Source: Boothiomyces macroporosus
Lineage: Eukaryota > Chytridiomycota > Chytridiomycetes > Rhizophydiales > Terramycetaceae
Assembly (NCBI GenBank): GCA_027604185.1
Contig: JADGKB010000061.1
Span: 1 to 64,000 of the forward strand
Length of the DNA stretch: 64,000 bases
Reading direction: 5' to 3'
Shown: positions 41,316-52,014 of the stretch, piece after piece
How positions within the stretch are numbered: position 1 is the first letter of the stretch
How the letters are laid out: every line of letters begins with the position of its first letter
Made by a program: the position numbers and the translations under genes
Notes under the pieces: generated by a model
Seen by the model: the letters and a program-made list of their open reading frames with translations, nothing else
Told to the model about the DNA's origin: nothing
Database searches by the model: none

Positions 41316-43163
41316 ATGGCGTCTGAAGAACCAAAAAAGATTGTCATCATAGGAGCTGGAATAACCGGCTTATCACTGGCGCTAGCACTCGAGAGATTGA
41401 AAAAGGAAATCAATATTGAAGTGGTAGTTTATGAAAAGGAAGTGGCATTTTCGGAATTGCAAACACCACATCATATTCTTTGGAAATCGGGAATAGAAGG
41501 ATTCTTGGAATTAGGCCTAGCGAAACGATTAGGAAAGATTTGTTGGCCGATTGCAAAATTGACGACTATTAATGCCGAGAGTGGAGAATCTATTTTACAT
41601 TGGTCATGGCCACCAGAAGACATGAATGAAGAAGAGGAAGTGGATTTATCCTATCTGCCACCTATGGTTGGTGTTAGAAAAGCGGATCTTGTTAGAATGC
41701 TGATGACCGCACTTGCTGGGAGAGAAGATTTGGTGAGTGGATTGCAATTGGGTGTTACTTTTGCAAATAATATGAGGGAAGACGGAGTGAAAGGAATAGA
41801 AGGTGACCTAGCAAAGGAAGACTGGTTCAATAACGATGGGTTCGAAGAGCTTCTGCCAAACATTAAATTTGGACACGAATTGGTGTCAATGTCAATGTCT
41901 GACAATTACGGTAAGACCCCAATTAATATAGGCAAGGTAACTCTTCAATTCAAGAACGGCCACGAAGAAGAATGCTTTATGGTGCTAGGTAACGTTGGAA
42001 TAACAAAAGGTTGCGATGGCTTAAACTCCAAAGTCCGCTCTTTACTATTAAACAACAAAGTCAACCAACAGGAAGTTAATCAGCTAATTATTCACGGTAT
42101 AACTCATCTAGATTCCAAAAACAATGAAAACACCTTTGACAATATTGAAAAGCTCGATCGCGAACAGCTTTTGGCATTTTGTCCCGATGGTACTTGCAGC
42201 ACTTGGGTAGACCAATCGTTTTCGTTTGGAGTTACAAACATTGGAAATGATATGCTTGGATGGAATTTAATTTTACCACAAAAGTATCCTGGACAGCACG
42301 CAAATGACTTTACAATGCCACAAAGACGCAAAGAGATTGGCAGTTTAGCTTCAATCAATCTTTTGGCCCCTCCACAACAGGAATTAGTAAGGTCTAGATC
42401 TGGCGGGTCCGCAGAAGATTGGATTCTGCCATCTGAATCTCAACGAGGAAGTTTGAATTCCGTAGAAAAACCTGCGGCATTCAAACCAAACATGGAATTT
42501 ATTCCTCCGCCTACCATTCTACCAGAAATTGCTTTTATGCCTGTAGGTTCTGAATCCCTAACTGGCCCCCAATCAATTGAACTGGCAATCAAATTGGCGA
42601 GTGATTGTGTAGGAATTCCACATCCAGCATTGTCTCTTATTGCGTCTGCCGATATCCATCTGACAGCTTGCGTAGACAATACAGATTTACTCTCTGAACC
42701 CGCATTGAAATCTTTAACATCACCACAATTTCATCCTGGAAGAGTAATTCTGGTTGGAGATGCAGCACATGGACAAGCTACTTCTGCTCATGGCAGCCAC
42801 GGAGCCAGTTTTGGAATCTGGGATGCAATAACACTCGCAAAGTTGATTGGCTACTACTTTACTTCGCAAGGCAAAAGTTATGTTTTAGCACAATCGCCAG
42901 AAGTCCGTCCAAATTCAAGTAGTCTGGACAGTATTATATTGGAACATATCGCGGCAGAGTTTACTAAAATGAGGCTTGGGTTGGGAATTGAAGGTATGCA
43001 GCACGCAAGGTCCCAAGCAACGTGGGTAAAGAGAGAACCAGGGTTCTGGAAATCTTTGCTTGGCATTAACTCTCAAAAGAACGGATGGTCGTTTGCCGAA
43101 ACAACCAAGTTTGGGAAAACGGAGTTGAACAAAGAAATTGTGTGGCCTTCTTTGCATGCTTGA
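41316..43163 (+). CDS. FAD-dependent monooxygenase (aromatic hydroxylase type)
   Basis: 615 residues, intronless, from the ATG at 41316. FAD-binding GAGITGLSLALAL at 13-25, the NAD(P)H/FAD DG motif in KGCDGLNSKVR, and the GD motif in GRVILVGDAAHGQATSAHGSHG. These three define the class A flavin monooxygenases (para-hydroxybenzoate or salicylate hydroxylase fold). The chain is about 200 residues longer than typical, with an insert around 330-430 (rich in Pro/Ser, PPQQELVRSRSG). The substrate cannot be inferred. No signal peptide is seen, so it is probably cytosolic. Confidence 0.85.
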   Translation: MASEEPKKIVIIGAGITGLSLALALERLKKEINIEVVVYEKEVAFSELQTPHHILWKSGIEGFLELGLAKRLGKICWPIAKLTTINAESGESILHWSWPPEDMNEEEEVDLSYLPPMVGVRKADLVRMLMTALAGREDLVSGLQLGVTFANNMREDGVKGIEGDLAKEDWFNNDGFEELLPNIKFGHELVSMSMSDNYGKTPINIGKVTLQFKNGHEEECFMVLGNVGITKGCDGLNSKVRSLLLNNKVNQQEVNQLIIHGITHLDSKNNENTFDNIEKLDREQLLAFCPDGTCSTWVDQSFSFGVTNIGNDMLGWNLILPQKYPGQHANDFTMPQRRKEIGSLASINLLAPPQQELVRSRSGGSAEDWILPSESQRGSLNSVEKPAAFKPNMEFIPPPTILPEIAFMPVGSESLTGPQSIELAIKLASDCVGIPHPALSLIASADIHLTACVDNTDLLSEPALKSLTSPQFHPGRVILVGDAAHGQATSAHGSHGASFGIWDAITLAKLIGYYFTSQGKSYVLAQSPEVRPNSSSLDSIILEHIAAEFTKMRLGLGIEGMQHARSQATWVKREPGFWKSLLGINSQKNGWSFAETTKFGKTELNKEIVWPSLHA

Positions 43164-43236
43164 AAATAAACATAAACTTTTGATTGAACGTCGGATAGGC
43201 ACATCAACTGGCTGTTTATAGTACAGCAAAGAATCT

Positions 43237-44870
43237 TTATTTTTTCTCAAGAAACTCTGATCGCACTTGCATGTACTGCAATCTGGCTTCCAGGTTCTTT
43301 ACAGTTTTTTCCAATTCTCTGATTCGCTCTTTATCACCCTTCTTTTTCTTCAAGGTCATGCCAAACTGAGCAAGCAGCTCTTCATGGTCTTCTGTTGGTT
43401 CAGGGGAATCTACATCATCAAGATGGAATATTCCACTATCAGCTGGCATTTTAAATTTTGGCCGTGGAGTGAGTTCAGAAAGATTAATTTTTGGTATCGA
43501 TGGTTTGTACATTTGTATAGGCGATATTTGTATAGCTTTTTTGAATGAGGCAGAGAACAAATCCACTTCATTCGAGTAAATGTGTTGAATGCCGCCACCA
43601 GATAGAGCATTGTTGAATATATGGTGTGTCATGATTTCTTGGCCGCTTGGTCTCTTTTCAGCATCTTTATGGGTCAGTTGCGCAACTAAATCACATACAA
43701 CTGGGTATTTGATTTCCATCTCTTTTGGAAATCTGCCGTTCTTCAAGTCATTCAGCACAACTGACCTTTCCATTCCGGTTTTGAAAATCATAAACAATTC
43801 GAATAATAAAATGCCGAGAGAGTATATATCAGATTTGGTAATACACTTTGACTCTTCAGTTATTTCTGGCGCGATATAAAAGAATGTACCAAGATCAGAG
43901 GACGCTTCGGTGGCAAATTCCTTTTGATTCACAATGTGATCAGTAATGTTCTTTGCTAATCCGAAATCCCCAACATGCACTTGCCCATTTTCCATAAAGA
44001 TATTGTCTGGCTTAAAATCTCTGTGAATGACACCCTGAGAATGAATGTGGCATAATGCAGTGACCAGCTGCATAAAGATTGATAAATTCAGATCAAAGTT
44101 GATTTCTTTACGATTATCTAGCCATTCGCGCAAGTTTTCACACTTGTACAGTTGCATCTGAATGTACAGCGTAGCATAGTGAGGTGATTGGTCACTATCT
44201 ACAGATTCAGCATCATCGTTATCGCATGAAATACATTCAGAGTGAGTCTCTATCCAGGATGTGTAATATCGGACAATATTGGTATGATGCGAAACGGAAG
44301 CCAGAGTAATTACTTCTCGCAGCACCCTGTGGTCTTGAATAGATAGTCTGCGGGTATGGCTATCCATCCAAGAGTTAGGCCCATTTAGTAAAGTTTGCGT
44401 AGGGGATAACTGAACAGGAGAGTCAAATTCATCTTGTATATCTTCAGGAAAGCAGTTGAGCAATACTTTTTTGATTGCGTATTCTTGCCCATCCAGCCTA
44501 TTTCTAGCCCGGAACACTTGTCCGAACCCTCCCTTTCCCAAAGGTTCAATTTCTACATTAATTGATACCAACCTTCGAATTCCGTTTCATATCTTCCAGT
44601 CACTTCATCGTCGCATATTTTCAAAACAAGCACATGCACATATTCGAATTCAGTGCCTTGCTTGAGTATCCCGCAAGATATTTCAGTCTTCTTGTTCCGA
44701 AATACAGTAGTGATTTTGCCTTGGGGAACAATATTGAAATAGTAGCTTAATTTTTTCAATTTAAAGTATGGCCTCGCAAGCTCGTTTCTATATACAATCA
44801 CAAGGTCCGGCGATACTAGCAGTACTGGTTGTTGGATGGATTCGAAACATGAGATTGCAACTGGATTCAT
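43237..44870 (-). CDS. eIF2-alpha kinase (HRI-like) with N-terminal PAS-like domain
   Basis: 537 residues. Exons 44870-44573 and 44552-43237, with a 20-nt intron with a GTTGGT donor. Residues 1-95 look like a PAS fold (FESIQQPVLLVSPDLVIVYR). The kinase begins EFEEIEPLGKGGFG (P-loop 105-110), with AIKK, an acidic insert, the family-diagnostic NIVRYYTSWIE and LYIQMQLYKCENLREWL, HRDFKPDN (276-283, Phe for the usual Leu), DFGLAKN and a C-terminal coiled coil. eIF2-alpha kinases phosphorylate Ser51 under stress to slow translation. A PAS-like sensor could bind haem or another ligand; that part is inference. Confidence 0.85.
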
Positions 44871-45203
44871 TTTGGCAAAGTTTAATGCGCCCCCAATTTG
44901 AAACAGAGCAATGCGTGCTAGCTAAAGGAGGCTGGCAGGAATAGAAACGAGGAAGCGGAACGGGTCGGAAATGGATAACAGCAATGCGGTACTATATTAT
45001 TGCATGGTTGGATTATGTTACCAGGAGTGCTCACGATCTCGATAGCTAATTGTTTATTGGCTTGCAGGGCTTGATTTTCATTCACAAATAATCATGCGGA
45101 ATATCCAATCAAAGTCGTCCACAGATTATCATGCATACCAAGATAGCGTGATTTGACAACAAACACTAAACAAACTTGAATTAAGATTAAGTATATTAGT
45201 AAC

Positions 45204-46108
45204 TTATTCTTGCTCATCAGCATAAGCTTGCTTTACAGCCATGATACGTTCGTTAGCCTTTGCGCCATTATATTCTTCAATGGCTTTTAATAGCGATTCC
45301 TTATCATAGAATTCAACAAATCCGAATCCTTTGCTTCTTCCAGTAGAGTTAAAAACAACGCGCGAGCTTTTAATCTTGAAATCGGAAAAGATTTCACCAA
45401 GGCTACGATCATCTACAACAAAAGGCAAGTTTCCTACATAAGCGATAGTGTCTGAACGAGGTGCGTCAGGGCTTCTTGGTTTTCTAGGAGCGCGCTTTGG
45501 TTTCTTGGTCCTTTCAGCCTGTGCCACCTTTTCAGTCTTTTCACCTTCTGGTTTCTCTTTGTTTTCAGCTTCTGGCTTCTCTTTGCCTTCGGCTTTTTCC
45601 TTCTTTTTAGGCTTTTGCTTTTCTTGTGCTTCTTCCTTTCCCTCTTCCTTTTCTTCCTTCTTCTTGGCACTCTTTGGCTTTCGCTTGTTCTTTTTTGGCT
45701 TTTCAGGGGCTGGAGTTTCCTTTTCTTCGTTGGTTTCTTCCTTTTCATCGTCAACCCTCTATCGTTAACTTGAGGTACCTTTGCCTTCTTTGGAGCCTTT
45801 TGAGATGGTTCTCTGACTTTCTTGGCAACAGCTATTTGTACTTTAAGAACTCGGCCTTCGATTTCCTTTTGATCGAAAGATTGAACTGCAGATTCAGCTT
45901 CAGCCTGGGTACTGAAGGACACAAATCCAAATCCCTTTGGCTTGTTAAAGCGAGTGATGAGTCTAACGTCTTGGACTGGAGCGACTGGAGCAAACAAGGA
46001 TTTAAGGGCATCAGCATCGGTGCTATAGCTGAGGTTTCCTACAAATACAGTGAATAATTCTTGTTTGGTTTCGTTAGTGGTCATTGGTTCAGCAGGGGAA
46101 GCAAGCAT
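45204..46108 (-). CDS. Two-RRM RNA-binding protein with Lys/Glu-rich linker
   Basis: 294 residues. Exons 46108-45779 and 45758-45204, with a 20-nt intron between the RRMs; splicing selects the acidic frame of the linker, not the Arg/Lys-rich alternative. RRM1: RNP2 VFVGNL and RNP1 KGFGFVSF. RRM2: RNP2 AYVGNL and RNP1 KGFGFVEF. The linker (about 115-200) is charged (KPKKKEKAEGKEKPEAENKE). The layout resembles yeast Sbp1 or nucleolin-type proteins, which bind mRNA or pre-rRNA. The exact orthologue is unclear. Start at 46108; Met9 is also possible. Confidence 0.82.
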
Positions 46109-46355
46109 TTATTGTTTGTTGATCAGCGTTTTAAATTCTGCAAAGATTCGCCTTCTCGCTTTGAAGGTGGCGTTTCAGGTCACACAAATGAAGGGAAAAA
46201 TTCCATCAATTTCATCTTGATATAATTCACCAAGATGGAAACGAATGTGTTTGAAATCAACCAAATTGACCCGCATCTGATTATGAAACAGAGCGGCGGT
46301 ATTTTCAACTGCCCAAGTAACAAGTGTTAAAAAATCTCTTTGAAATAGAAAATGT

Positions 46356-47184
46356 TTATTGCGGTTTTCTGTAGACAGTAGTTGCAGCAGATTGGTTCGT
46401 TGGGAATACAACCATACTTGCGATTTGGACATGAGGTGGTCTGCTGGTAGCAAACACGACAGTTTCAGCAATATCTTGACCAGTCAAAGGCTCTAATCCC
46501 TTGTAGACATTATCAGCCTTTTCTTTGTCGCCGCCAAATCTAATAACACTGAATTCAGTCTCGACCATTCCTGGTTCAATGCTGATGACCTGTGGTTAAT
46601 CTGTTTCGAGTTTTACGGTATTTGAACAAAAAACTTACATTGATGGGAGTAGCAACCAATTCATGTCTCAATGATTTGGTCATTGCACAAACAGCATGTT
46701 TAGTTGCGCAATAGATTGATCCATTTGGATAGGCTTCAGTACCAGCAATACTAGAAATATTGACAATTGCACCGCGTTGTCTTTCCTTCATTCCTGGTAG
46801 AACGGCTTGAGTGACATAGACCAACCCTTTAACGTTAGTATCAAACATGGTATTAATTGCTTCTTCAGAAACAGTTTCCAAAGGATCTACACCAATGACT
46901 AGTCCAGCATTGTTTACCAGAATATCAATATCTTTAAACTCTTTAGGGAGTGATTTGATAGCATCGAATACTAGGTCCTTGTTGCGAACATCCAACTTGA
47001 GTGCATGCACTTTTACGGATGGATAATCCTTTGCAAAGGTAGATTTCAAGGAATCTAATCTTTCAAGTCTTCTTGCAGCGAGAATCAAGTGAGAGCCGTG
47101 CTTTGCGTATTCCACAGCGCATGCTTGACCGATTCCTGAACTAGCACCAGTAATCAACACAATCTTTCCAGCCAAGCGAGACAT
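46356..47184 (-). CDS. Short-chain dehydrogenase/reductase (NADP 3-hydroxy acid dehydrogenase type)
   Basis: 259 residues from the ATG at 47184. Exons 47184-46639 and 46589-46356; the intron is 49 nt, far longer than its neighbours. Motifs: TGASSGIG (NADP loop), NNAG, the catalytic Ser in VNISSIAG and YCATK (Tyr/Lys), then [13 protein letters not shown] after the intron. ARRLERL after strand 2 suggests NADP preference. It resembles yeast YMR226C/bacterial YdfG enzymes acting on serine and other 3-hydroxy acids. Confidence 0.88.
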
Positions 47185-47361
47185 TTTCAGAGGGAAAAAA
47201 ACTAACGGCCGGATATCCATATGACCAGTAATCTAACGAGTACATATGAGCAAAATAATCTACCCCACTATAAATTTTCCTAGCATTGTGTTTTTGATTT
47301 ATGCGATCTGTTTCGGGACTCTCAAAAACAACTATTCAGATATTAACCATAAACTATTTAT

Positions 47362-47782
47362 TTAAAGTTTAGCTTTGCCGCCTAGATCTTTCAACACGCC
47401 GTCGAGTTCTAAATTAGTTTTCAATTACTGGTTGCCAACATCATGTTTCCCTTGATCTTGATTTTTCCAGTCATGAATGCCTTTTGTCCTTGTAGTTTGC
47501 CGGAAGCAAGGTTTACAAAGTCGGAATCTGAAACAGCAATGATAATATCAGCCTTTGGGGAAGCTGGACCAGTCTTGACGGTTCCATTGGTCTTCAAGTC
47601 CAAAGTCCATTGTTGAACTTTGCCTTCCTTGTTCTTGACATCAAACTAGGGTTAGAAAAAAGTACTTGGAAGACAGCTTTGGTCTTTTTGATGGCGGCAT
47701 CCTTGTCAGCAGGGGAGGAGCTTAGTCCCTTTTCGATTTGTTGAAAGATTGCAGAGGAATCGTAACCAGCAACAGCGACCAT
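47362..47782 (-). CDS. Sterol carrier protein 2 domain protein with splice-dependent peroxisomal signal
   Basis: 126 residues. Exons 47782-47666, 47645-47429, 47408-47362; two introns of 20 nt. A single SCP2 domain: [57 protein letters not shown]. The last exon adds the C-terminal tripeptide AKL, a PTS1-type peroxisome signal. SCP2 proteins carry lipids or fatty acyl-CoA. If the last intron were retained, translation would stop after ATSN and lose AKL. Confidence 0.9.
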
Positions 47783-48184
47783 TATTTTATAAAGATTTTT
47801 TGACCTTCAGTGCACTTTTATATACGTGGTCACGCGATTTTCAACATGTGAATTTGCCAACCAAATTTCTCTTGTGGACTGGTGATGAATGTCCGACTGG
47901 CGTCTCATTTGTCTTGGTGAATTTATCTTGAAAACCACTTGCAATATGGCTGCTGTTGTTTAGATAGGACACCAAGCTGACAGTTAACAAATGGAAATCA
48001 CCAAAAATAACCGCAAGTAGATTATATCCAACGCATGCTCATTATGTAAACAATAGCAATGGAAAGAACAGTATTCAAGCAATAGTTTGAAAAACTCGAA
48101 TTTCTGTCCGCCCGACCTTCGCCACCTTGAAAAAAATGAAACAGAAACGTTTGTGTAGGTTTGGCAAAAAAGAAAATCCCAGCA

Positions 48185-48403
48185 ATGCATAGATCAGCTC
48201 TAAAGCTAAAGCTTAGCCAGTGGATATCACTGTTCAAACCAAAAACCCACATATACAAATCCTCATACATTCTTATACCTGACGACCGTTCATCAATGGA
48301 CGGAGATACCAACAAGGAATTCAGCGACAACCGGCTTCTAAGATACTTTGGTTTGGATTTCTTGCTTTCAGACGTCTATGATATCTGCAACTTTGAGCTT
48401 TAA
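48185..48403 (+). CDS. Hypothetical short protein
   Basis: 72 residues (MHRSALKLKLSQWIS to NFEL). The frame stays open a little further upstream without an earlier ATG. Basic first half, acidic second half, one predicted helix near the end. No family is recognised. The gene ends 19 bp before the converging dynein-docking gene, consistent with a real gene, but an open frame on the other strand (48022-48330) is an equally unsupported rival. Confidence 0.3.
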   Translation: MHRSALKLKLSQWISLFKPKTHIYKSSYILIPDDRSSMDGDTNKEFSDNRLLRYFGLDFLLSDVYDICNFEL

Positions 48404-48422
48404 GTTATAAAATAAAATCAGT

Positions 48423-50414
48423 TTATTCTTTCTTTTGTCCGACTTTTCTCTTGGATTTAGTTACAGTCAGTTTGTTTTGGGCGTTTGCTGTTTTTTCTCG
48501 TTTAATGAGCTAGTGTTAGTTTAGCTTACTCCTCTCAAAGTTCTTTGCTTTAGCTCTTCTCTGGTTAGTGGACGGTCGTCTTCATCAGATGCGTTATCCC
48601 CTGAATCATGGTCATCACTATGTTAGTTATATTTACAGCGTGCTTGGTGCCACGATTGTTATATTGCCCACATGAGCAGTCGGGCCTTGTCCTAGCAATC
48701 CAGCTACTCCTCCAGCTGGCATTATCTGTAATCCTTCTTGGTCTCCTGTCAATTGAACGGCTTTCTTTGGAGAATTTACCAAATAGTTTAGGGTCAATAG
48801 ATCATTTGCTTTTTGTTCAATCAATCCCAAAAACTGAATCAAGTTGCTTTCTGTAACACCCTGAGGGCCCAAGCTATCAGTTGGAAGTGGGAAATCAATC
48901 ATTGCACGTACTTTTTCTGACCGCTTCATTGCGGATGGCGTATGGACTGGTCTTTCTCCTTCAGTCTCTTCTTCCCCTAATTCTTTCTGTGGAGCAGCAG
49001 ACGCAGGTCTTTGTCTCGCAATCTGCTGAAGAACACTGATAATACTCTCTACTCCCTTGGTAAGATCGCTCAGAATGACACTAATTTCATTGTATTGTTT
49101 GTCGTAATGCTGGCATTTTTCATTAGTAGTCTTCAAGCTATGCTAATATTAGGGTAGATTACCTCTAACTGCTTCAAGGTCTTTTTGCGCTCTTCCTCAA
49201 CCGCAACAGCCTCTACTTTCATTGCGTTTAATTTGGATTGCAATTCAACTATTTCTTCAGCGTGCAATTCAATCTCATTGTTGATTTCATTTACATAATT
49301 GAAGAGCGAAAAGTTTTGGTCTTCCACAGCTGTAAATCTTTGAACTAATTCACCGATATCTGAAATACCGGTAACTTTGCGTATTTCTGAAAAGACGCTT
49401 TCATAGGTATTAAGGGGAATATAAAGCTGTTCTTGAGACGGGAATTTGTTGTTTCCGAGAATATCCTTTTTACCTGACATTAGACTGAATTACCATTGCT
49501 CTGTTTGTTCTTGTTGTCAAACTTTTCGGTTCTGTTTGCAGCTTTGGTTGCCATAAATTCCTTTAATCTGCGATCCTGCTCTAAAATTCTGTCCAACTCC
49601 TTCATTTCCTGGATGTAGGATTGATATTCCTTTTCCGCTTTTTCACGCAACACAATAATCTTTGACTGGGCTTCATCTCTATTGTCAAGTTACTGCAACC
49701 TTGCTTCGTAAGCCGCATTACTGGTTTCGATAATATCAGCCATCTGCTTCTTTTGCTCCATCAATTCTTTTTCGAATTTGTGATAGATATTATCAAACAC
49801 CAGTCTTTCTCTTCGAAGATTGTCTATTACACCCCGAAGCTTCTTGTTTACCGCCAGAGCTTTGTTGAATTTAATTAACGCTTTTTCCAATCTATTTTCC
49901 AAAACTCTCACTTGTTTATCAATCGCGGCGTTATTAATCTGAGCTGCATTCACACCTCCCAATTTAGCCCGGTGTATGTCAACTTCGTGAGCAATGCGAG
50001 CAGTTTCCTTGTCTAAATTTGCAATTTCTTCGAGAATCTGTCTGATTCTTTTCTGCAGTAAATCTTGATTAGTTTCGTATACCAGCTTGCTCCGCCATCG
50101 CCTCAGCTTTTTTACTTTGAATTCCATTCTTTCTTCGATCCTCATTCCTCTGCTCTAATAGCCGAAGTTCGTCTTGCAAATGCTCGTTATCAACTCTTAA
50201 TTTCTCAATAGAAGCCCTACTATTATCTAAAAGTACCTTTGTTTTCCAATTAATAGGCGAGACTCTTCAGAATACGCTTTCCTGTCTCCCTCCATAATTC
50301 TATATTGCCTTTGCAGTTTCTGGAGCTCAATCTCGGCTGAAATTAAATCATATTACCCATTCCATCATTCATATCATTCTCAATGGATAATGCTGCTGCT
50401 GCCTTTGTGCCCAT
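48423..50414 (-). CDS. Outer dynein arm docking complex subunit (CCDC63/CCDC114/ODA-DC1 family)
   Basis: 610 residues from nine exons: 50414-50357, 50336-50237, 50216-50083, 50063-49700, 49678-49494, 49473-49163, 49142-48637, 48617-48530, 48509-48423; eight introns of 19-21 nt. Almost entirely coiled coil. Family landmarks: AEIELQKLQRQYRIMEGDRKAY, RVLENRLEKALIKFNKALAVNKKLR, LRRERLVFDNIYHKFEKEL, EARDEAQSK and VTESNLIQFLGLIEQK. These proteins attach outer dynein arms to axonemal doublets. The basic C terminus ends KRKVGQKKE. Intron 4 has a GTTGCA donor; an inner GTAACT would give only 15 nt and break the family match. Confidence 0.92.
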
Positions 50415-50506
50415 TTTAGTAGTAGAGATTTTTGCGTGTCAAGATAATGATGTCACTCTAAAAAGCACAATGCTCAACGACTATGAAAGGAATAGAAAGT
50501 TAAATT

Positions 50507-51850
50507 TCATATATTTGCTTCTTTGTATACAAATGGTTCTTGTCCAAGATTGAACTTTAAATTCCAATTCAGAGAGGCTGCAGCGGCAATATATACATGT
50601 CCGTCTATAAAGAACTCTTTAGATTGACGAGCACCATCATGGCAAAAGAATGCCATTCTACTTTCAGGATTGTACCCTACACCTACCACATTTTGTTCAC
50701 TGTAACCAACATTCAATTGGACACCATCTGAATGACTTCCAGCATATACACGGCCATCATCAGAATGATATCCTACCGAATTACAATCCCAGCCGATATG
50801 GTGATAAGCAGCATATGGTCTTGTAGCCAATCCAATAGACACAAATGAACTGACAACGGCAGGTTGGATAAACTTTACTTCAAAGTATGCATATCCTCTT
50901 TTCCCCCATTTCTGGCAGTTAATGAATGGAACTGTTGATAGCACAGACCGATTGAATCTTGGAGAACTGGAAAAGGTTACGTCCCACAGATTCTCAATCC
51001 TTAAATCATCCTCTTCATCTGAAATATGCGGAAATGATTTTACCATTTGAGGGATTAATGTCAAATCGGGAGTGTCTCGTTCAACAAGGAAGGGTACAGT
51101 ATTGTCCTTCCCCATCTGGTATTTGAATGGGCTTGATCCGAAATTAAAGATTACATGGCCAGGACCTGATGAGCTGAATGCTGCGTACCATCTTTTAGAG
51201 TAATTTGAGACCAAATCTCCAATTTTGATTGGTGCTTCTCCTACCCACTTACCATTCAGTGTAAAAAACACATTTCCGTTAGATTTAGTGTAGCCACACC
51301 CTACGATATCTCCTTTGTCAAATGAAGGACCAAACATGTACCTTGAATCATATATATCCCCTATACTAATGTATCCGTCCACACTGCAATAGCCTACACT
51401 GTTTGGTAAAGAGCCTGGTGGTCTTTTCATATCCCAGTCATCACTAACCAACCCTATGCGAAATGGCAGCCCATTACCAGATATAATTTCTACTTCAAAA
51501 TAAATAGCTTGATACTCGTTCGCAGTTGACCATGCAGAAGACTGGATTCCTAAAGGAAGACGAGAAACGATACATCGATCACCTTTAGTTCGCAATCCAA
51601 CCATCCTTCCTTGCGGATAATCTGGCGCAGGTGGAAGTATTTCATCAACAAGAGGTAGGTGTAAGCCAGGCCCATTCTGAATATAATTGATGGCAGTCTT
51701 TTTGATTAACACATTGTCTGGATATTGTAATTTAGGAATGGATTTAGTTAGCTTTCTATAGGTTGAACAAGTAGACAGAAATTTATACAAGTCTACACCT
51801 TGCAGCCAAAGTGCTATTTCAAGGACTAGCTCCACAGGCAGCGTATTCAT
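50507..51850 (-). CDS. F-box protein with two SPRY domains
   Basis: 447 residues, intronless. N-terminal F-box-like segment (MNTLPVELVLEIALWLQGVD, then LYKFLSTCSTYRKL). SPRY 1 (about 90-250): YFEVEIISGNGLPFRIGLVSDD, VGYCSVDGYI, GDIVGCGYTKSNGNVFFTLNG. SPRY 2 (about 285-445): YAYFEVKFIQPAVVSSFVSIGLA, GWDCNSVGYHSDDGRVYAG, QNVVGVGYNPESRMAFFCHDG. SPRY folds bind peptide degrons, so this is probably an SCF adaptor. A double SPRY behind an F-box is unusual to my knowledge. Confidence 0.82.
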   Translation of the reverse strand: MNTLPVELVLEIALWLQGVDLYKFLSTCSTYRKLTKSIPKLQYPDNVLIKKTAINYIQNGPGLHLPLVDEILPPAPDYPQGRMVGLRTKGDRCIVSRLPLGIQSSAWSTANEYQAIYFEVEIISGNGLPFRIGLVSDDWDMKRPPGSLPNSVGYCSVDGYISIGDIYDSRYMFGPSFDKGDIVGCGYTKSNGNVFFTLNGKWVGEAPIKIGDLVSNYSKRWYAAFSSSGPGHVIFNFGSSPFKYQMGKDNTVPFLVERDTPDLTLIPQMVKSFPHISDEEDDLRIENLWDVTFSSSPRFNRSVLSTVPFINCQKWGKRGYAYFEVKFIQPAVVSSFVSIGLATRPYAAYHHIGWDCNSVGYHSDDGRVYAGSHSDGVQLNVGYSEQNVVGVGYNPESRMAFFCHDGARQSKEFFIDGHVYIAAAASLNWNLKFNLGQEPFVYKEANI

Positions 51851-52014
51851 TAGGATTTCAGACTTGAAGCTCCCTTTTATATCGGCGCCTTCTTACACTG
51901 TTTCACTTTGACAGGTAAAATGTTTCATGTGCAAGTGACATCTTTGCAAAGCACCCAATCCTATACCAGCAAAATTAAAATATTTTATAACGAAAACTGT
52001 ATTTATTACGGGAT

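Noticed and set aside
45448..45760. Arg/Lys-rich continuation of the RRM protein without splicing
   Set aside because: It ends before RRM2. Removing the 20-nt intron gives an acidic/basic linker that runs straight into RRM2.
45448..46057. Long plus-strand open frames opposite the RRM gene
   Set aside because: They mirror the Lys/Glu-rich linker on the minus strand, give low-complexity Phe/Ser protein, and the minus strand has two clear RRMs.
48022..48330. 102-codon minus-strand frame upstream of SCP2
   Set aside because: No family resemblance, no signal peptide, no placement relative to neighbours; the opposing 72-codon frame is as plausible, and neither is well supported.
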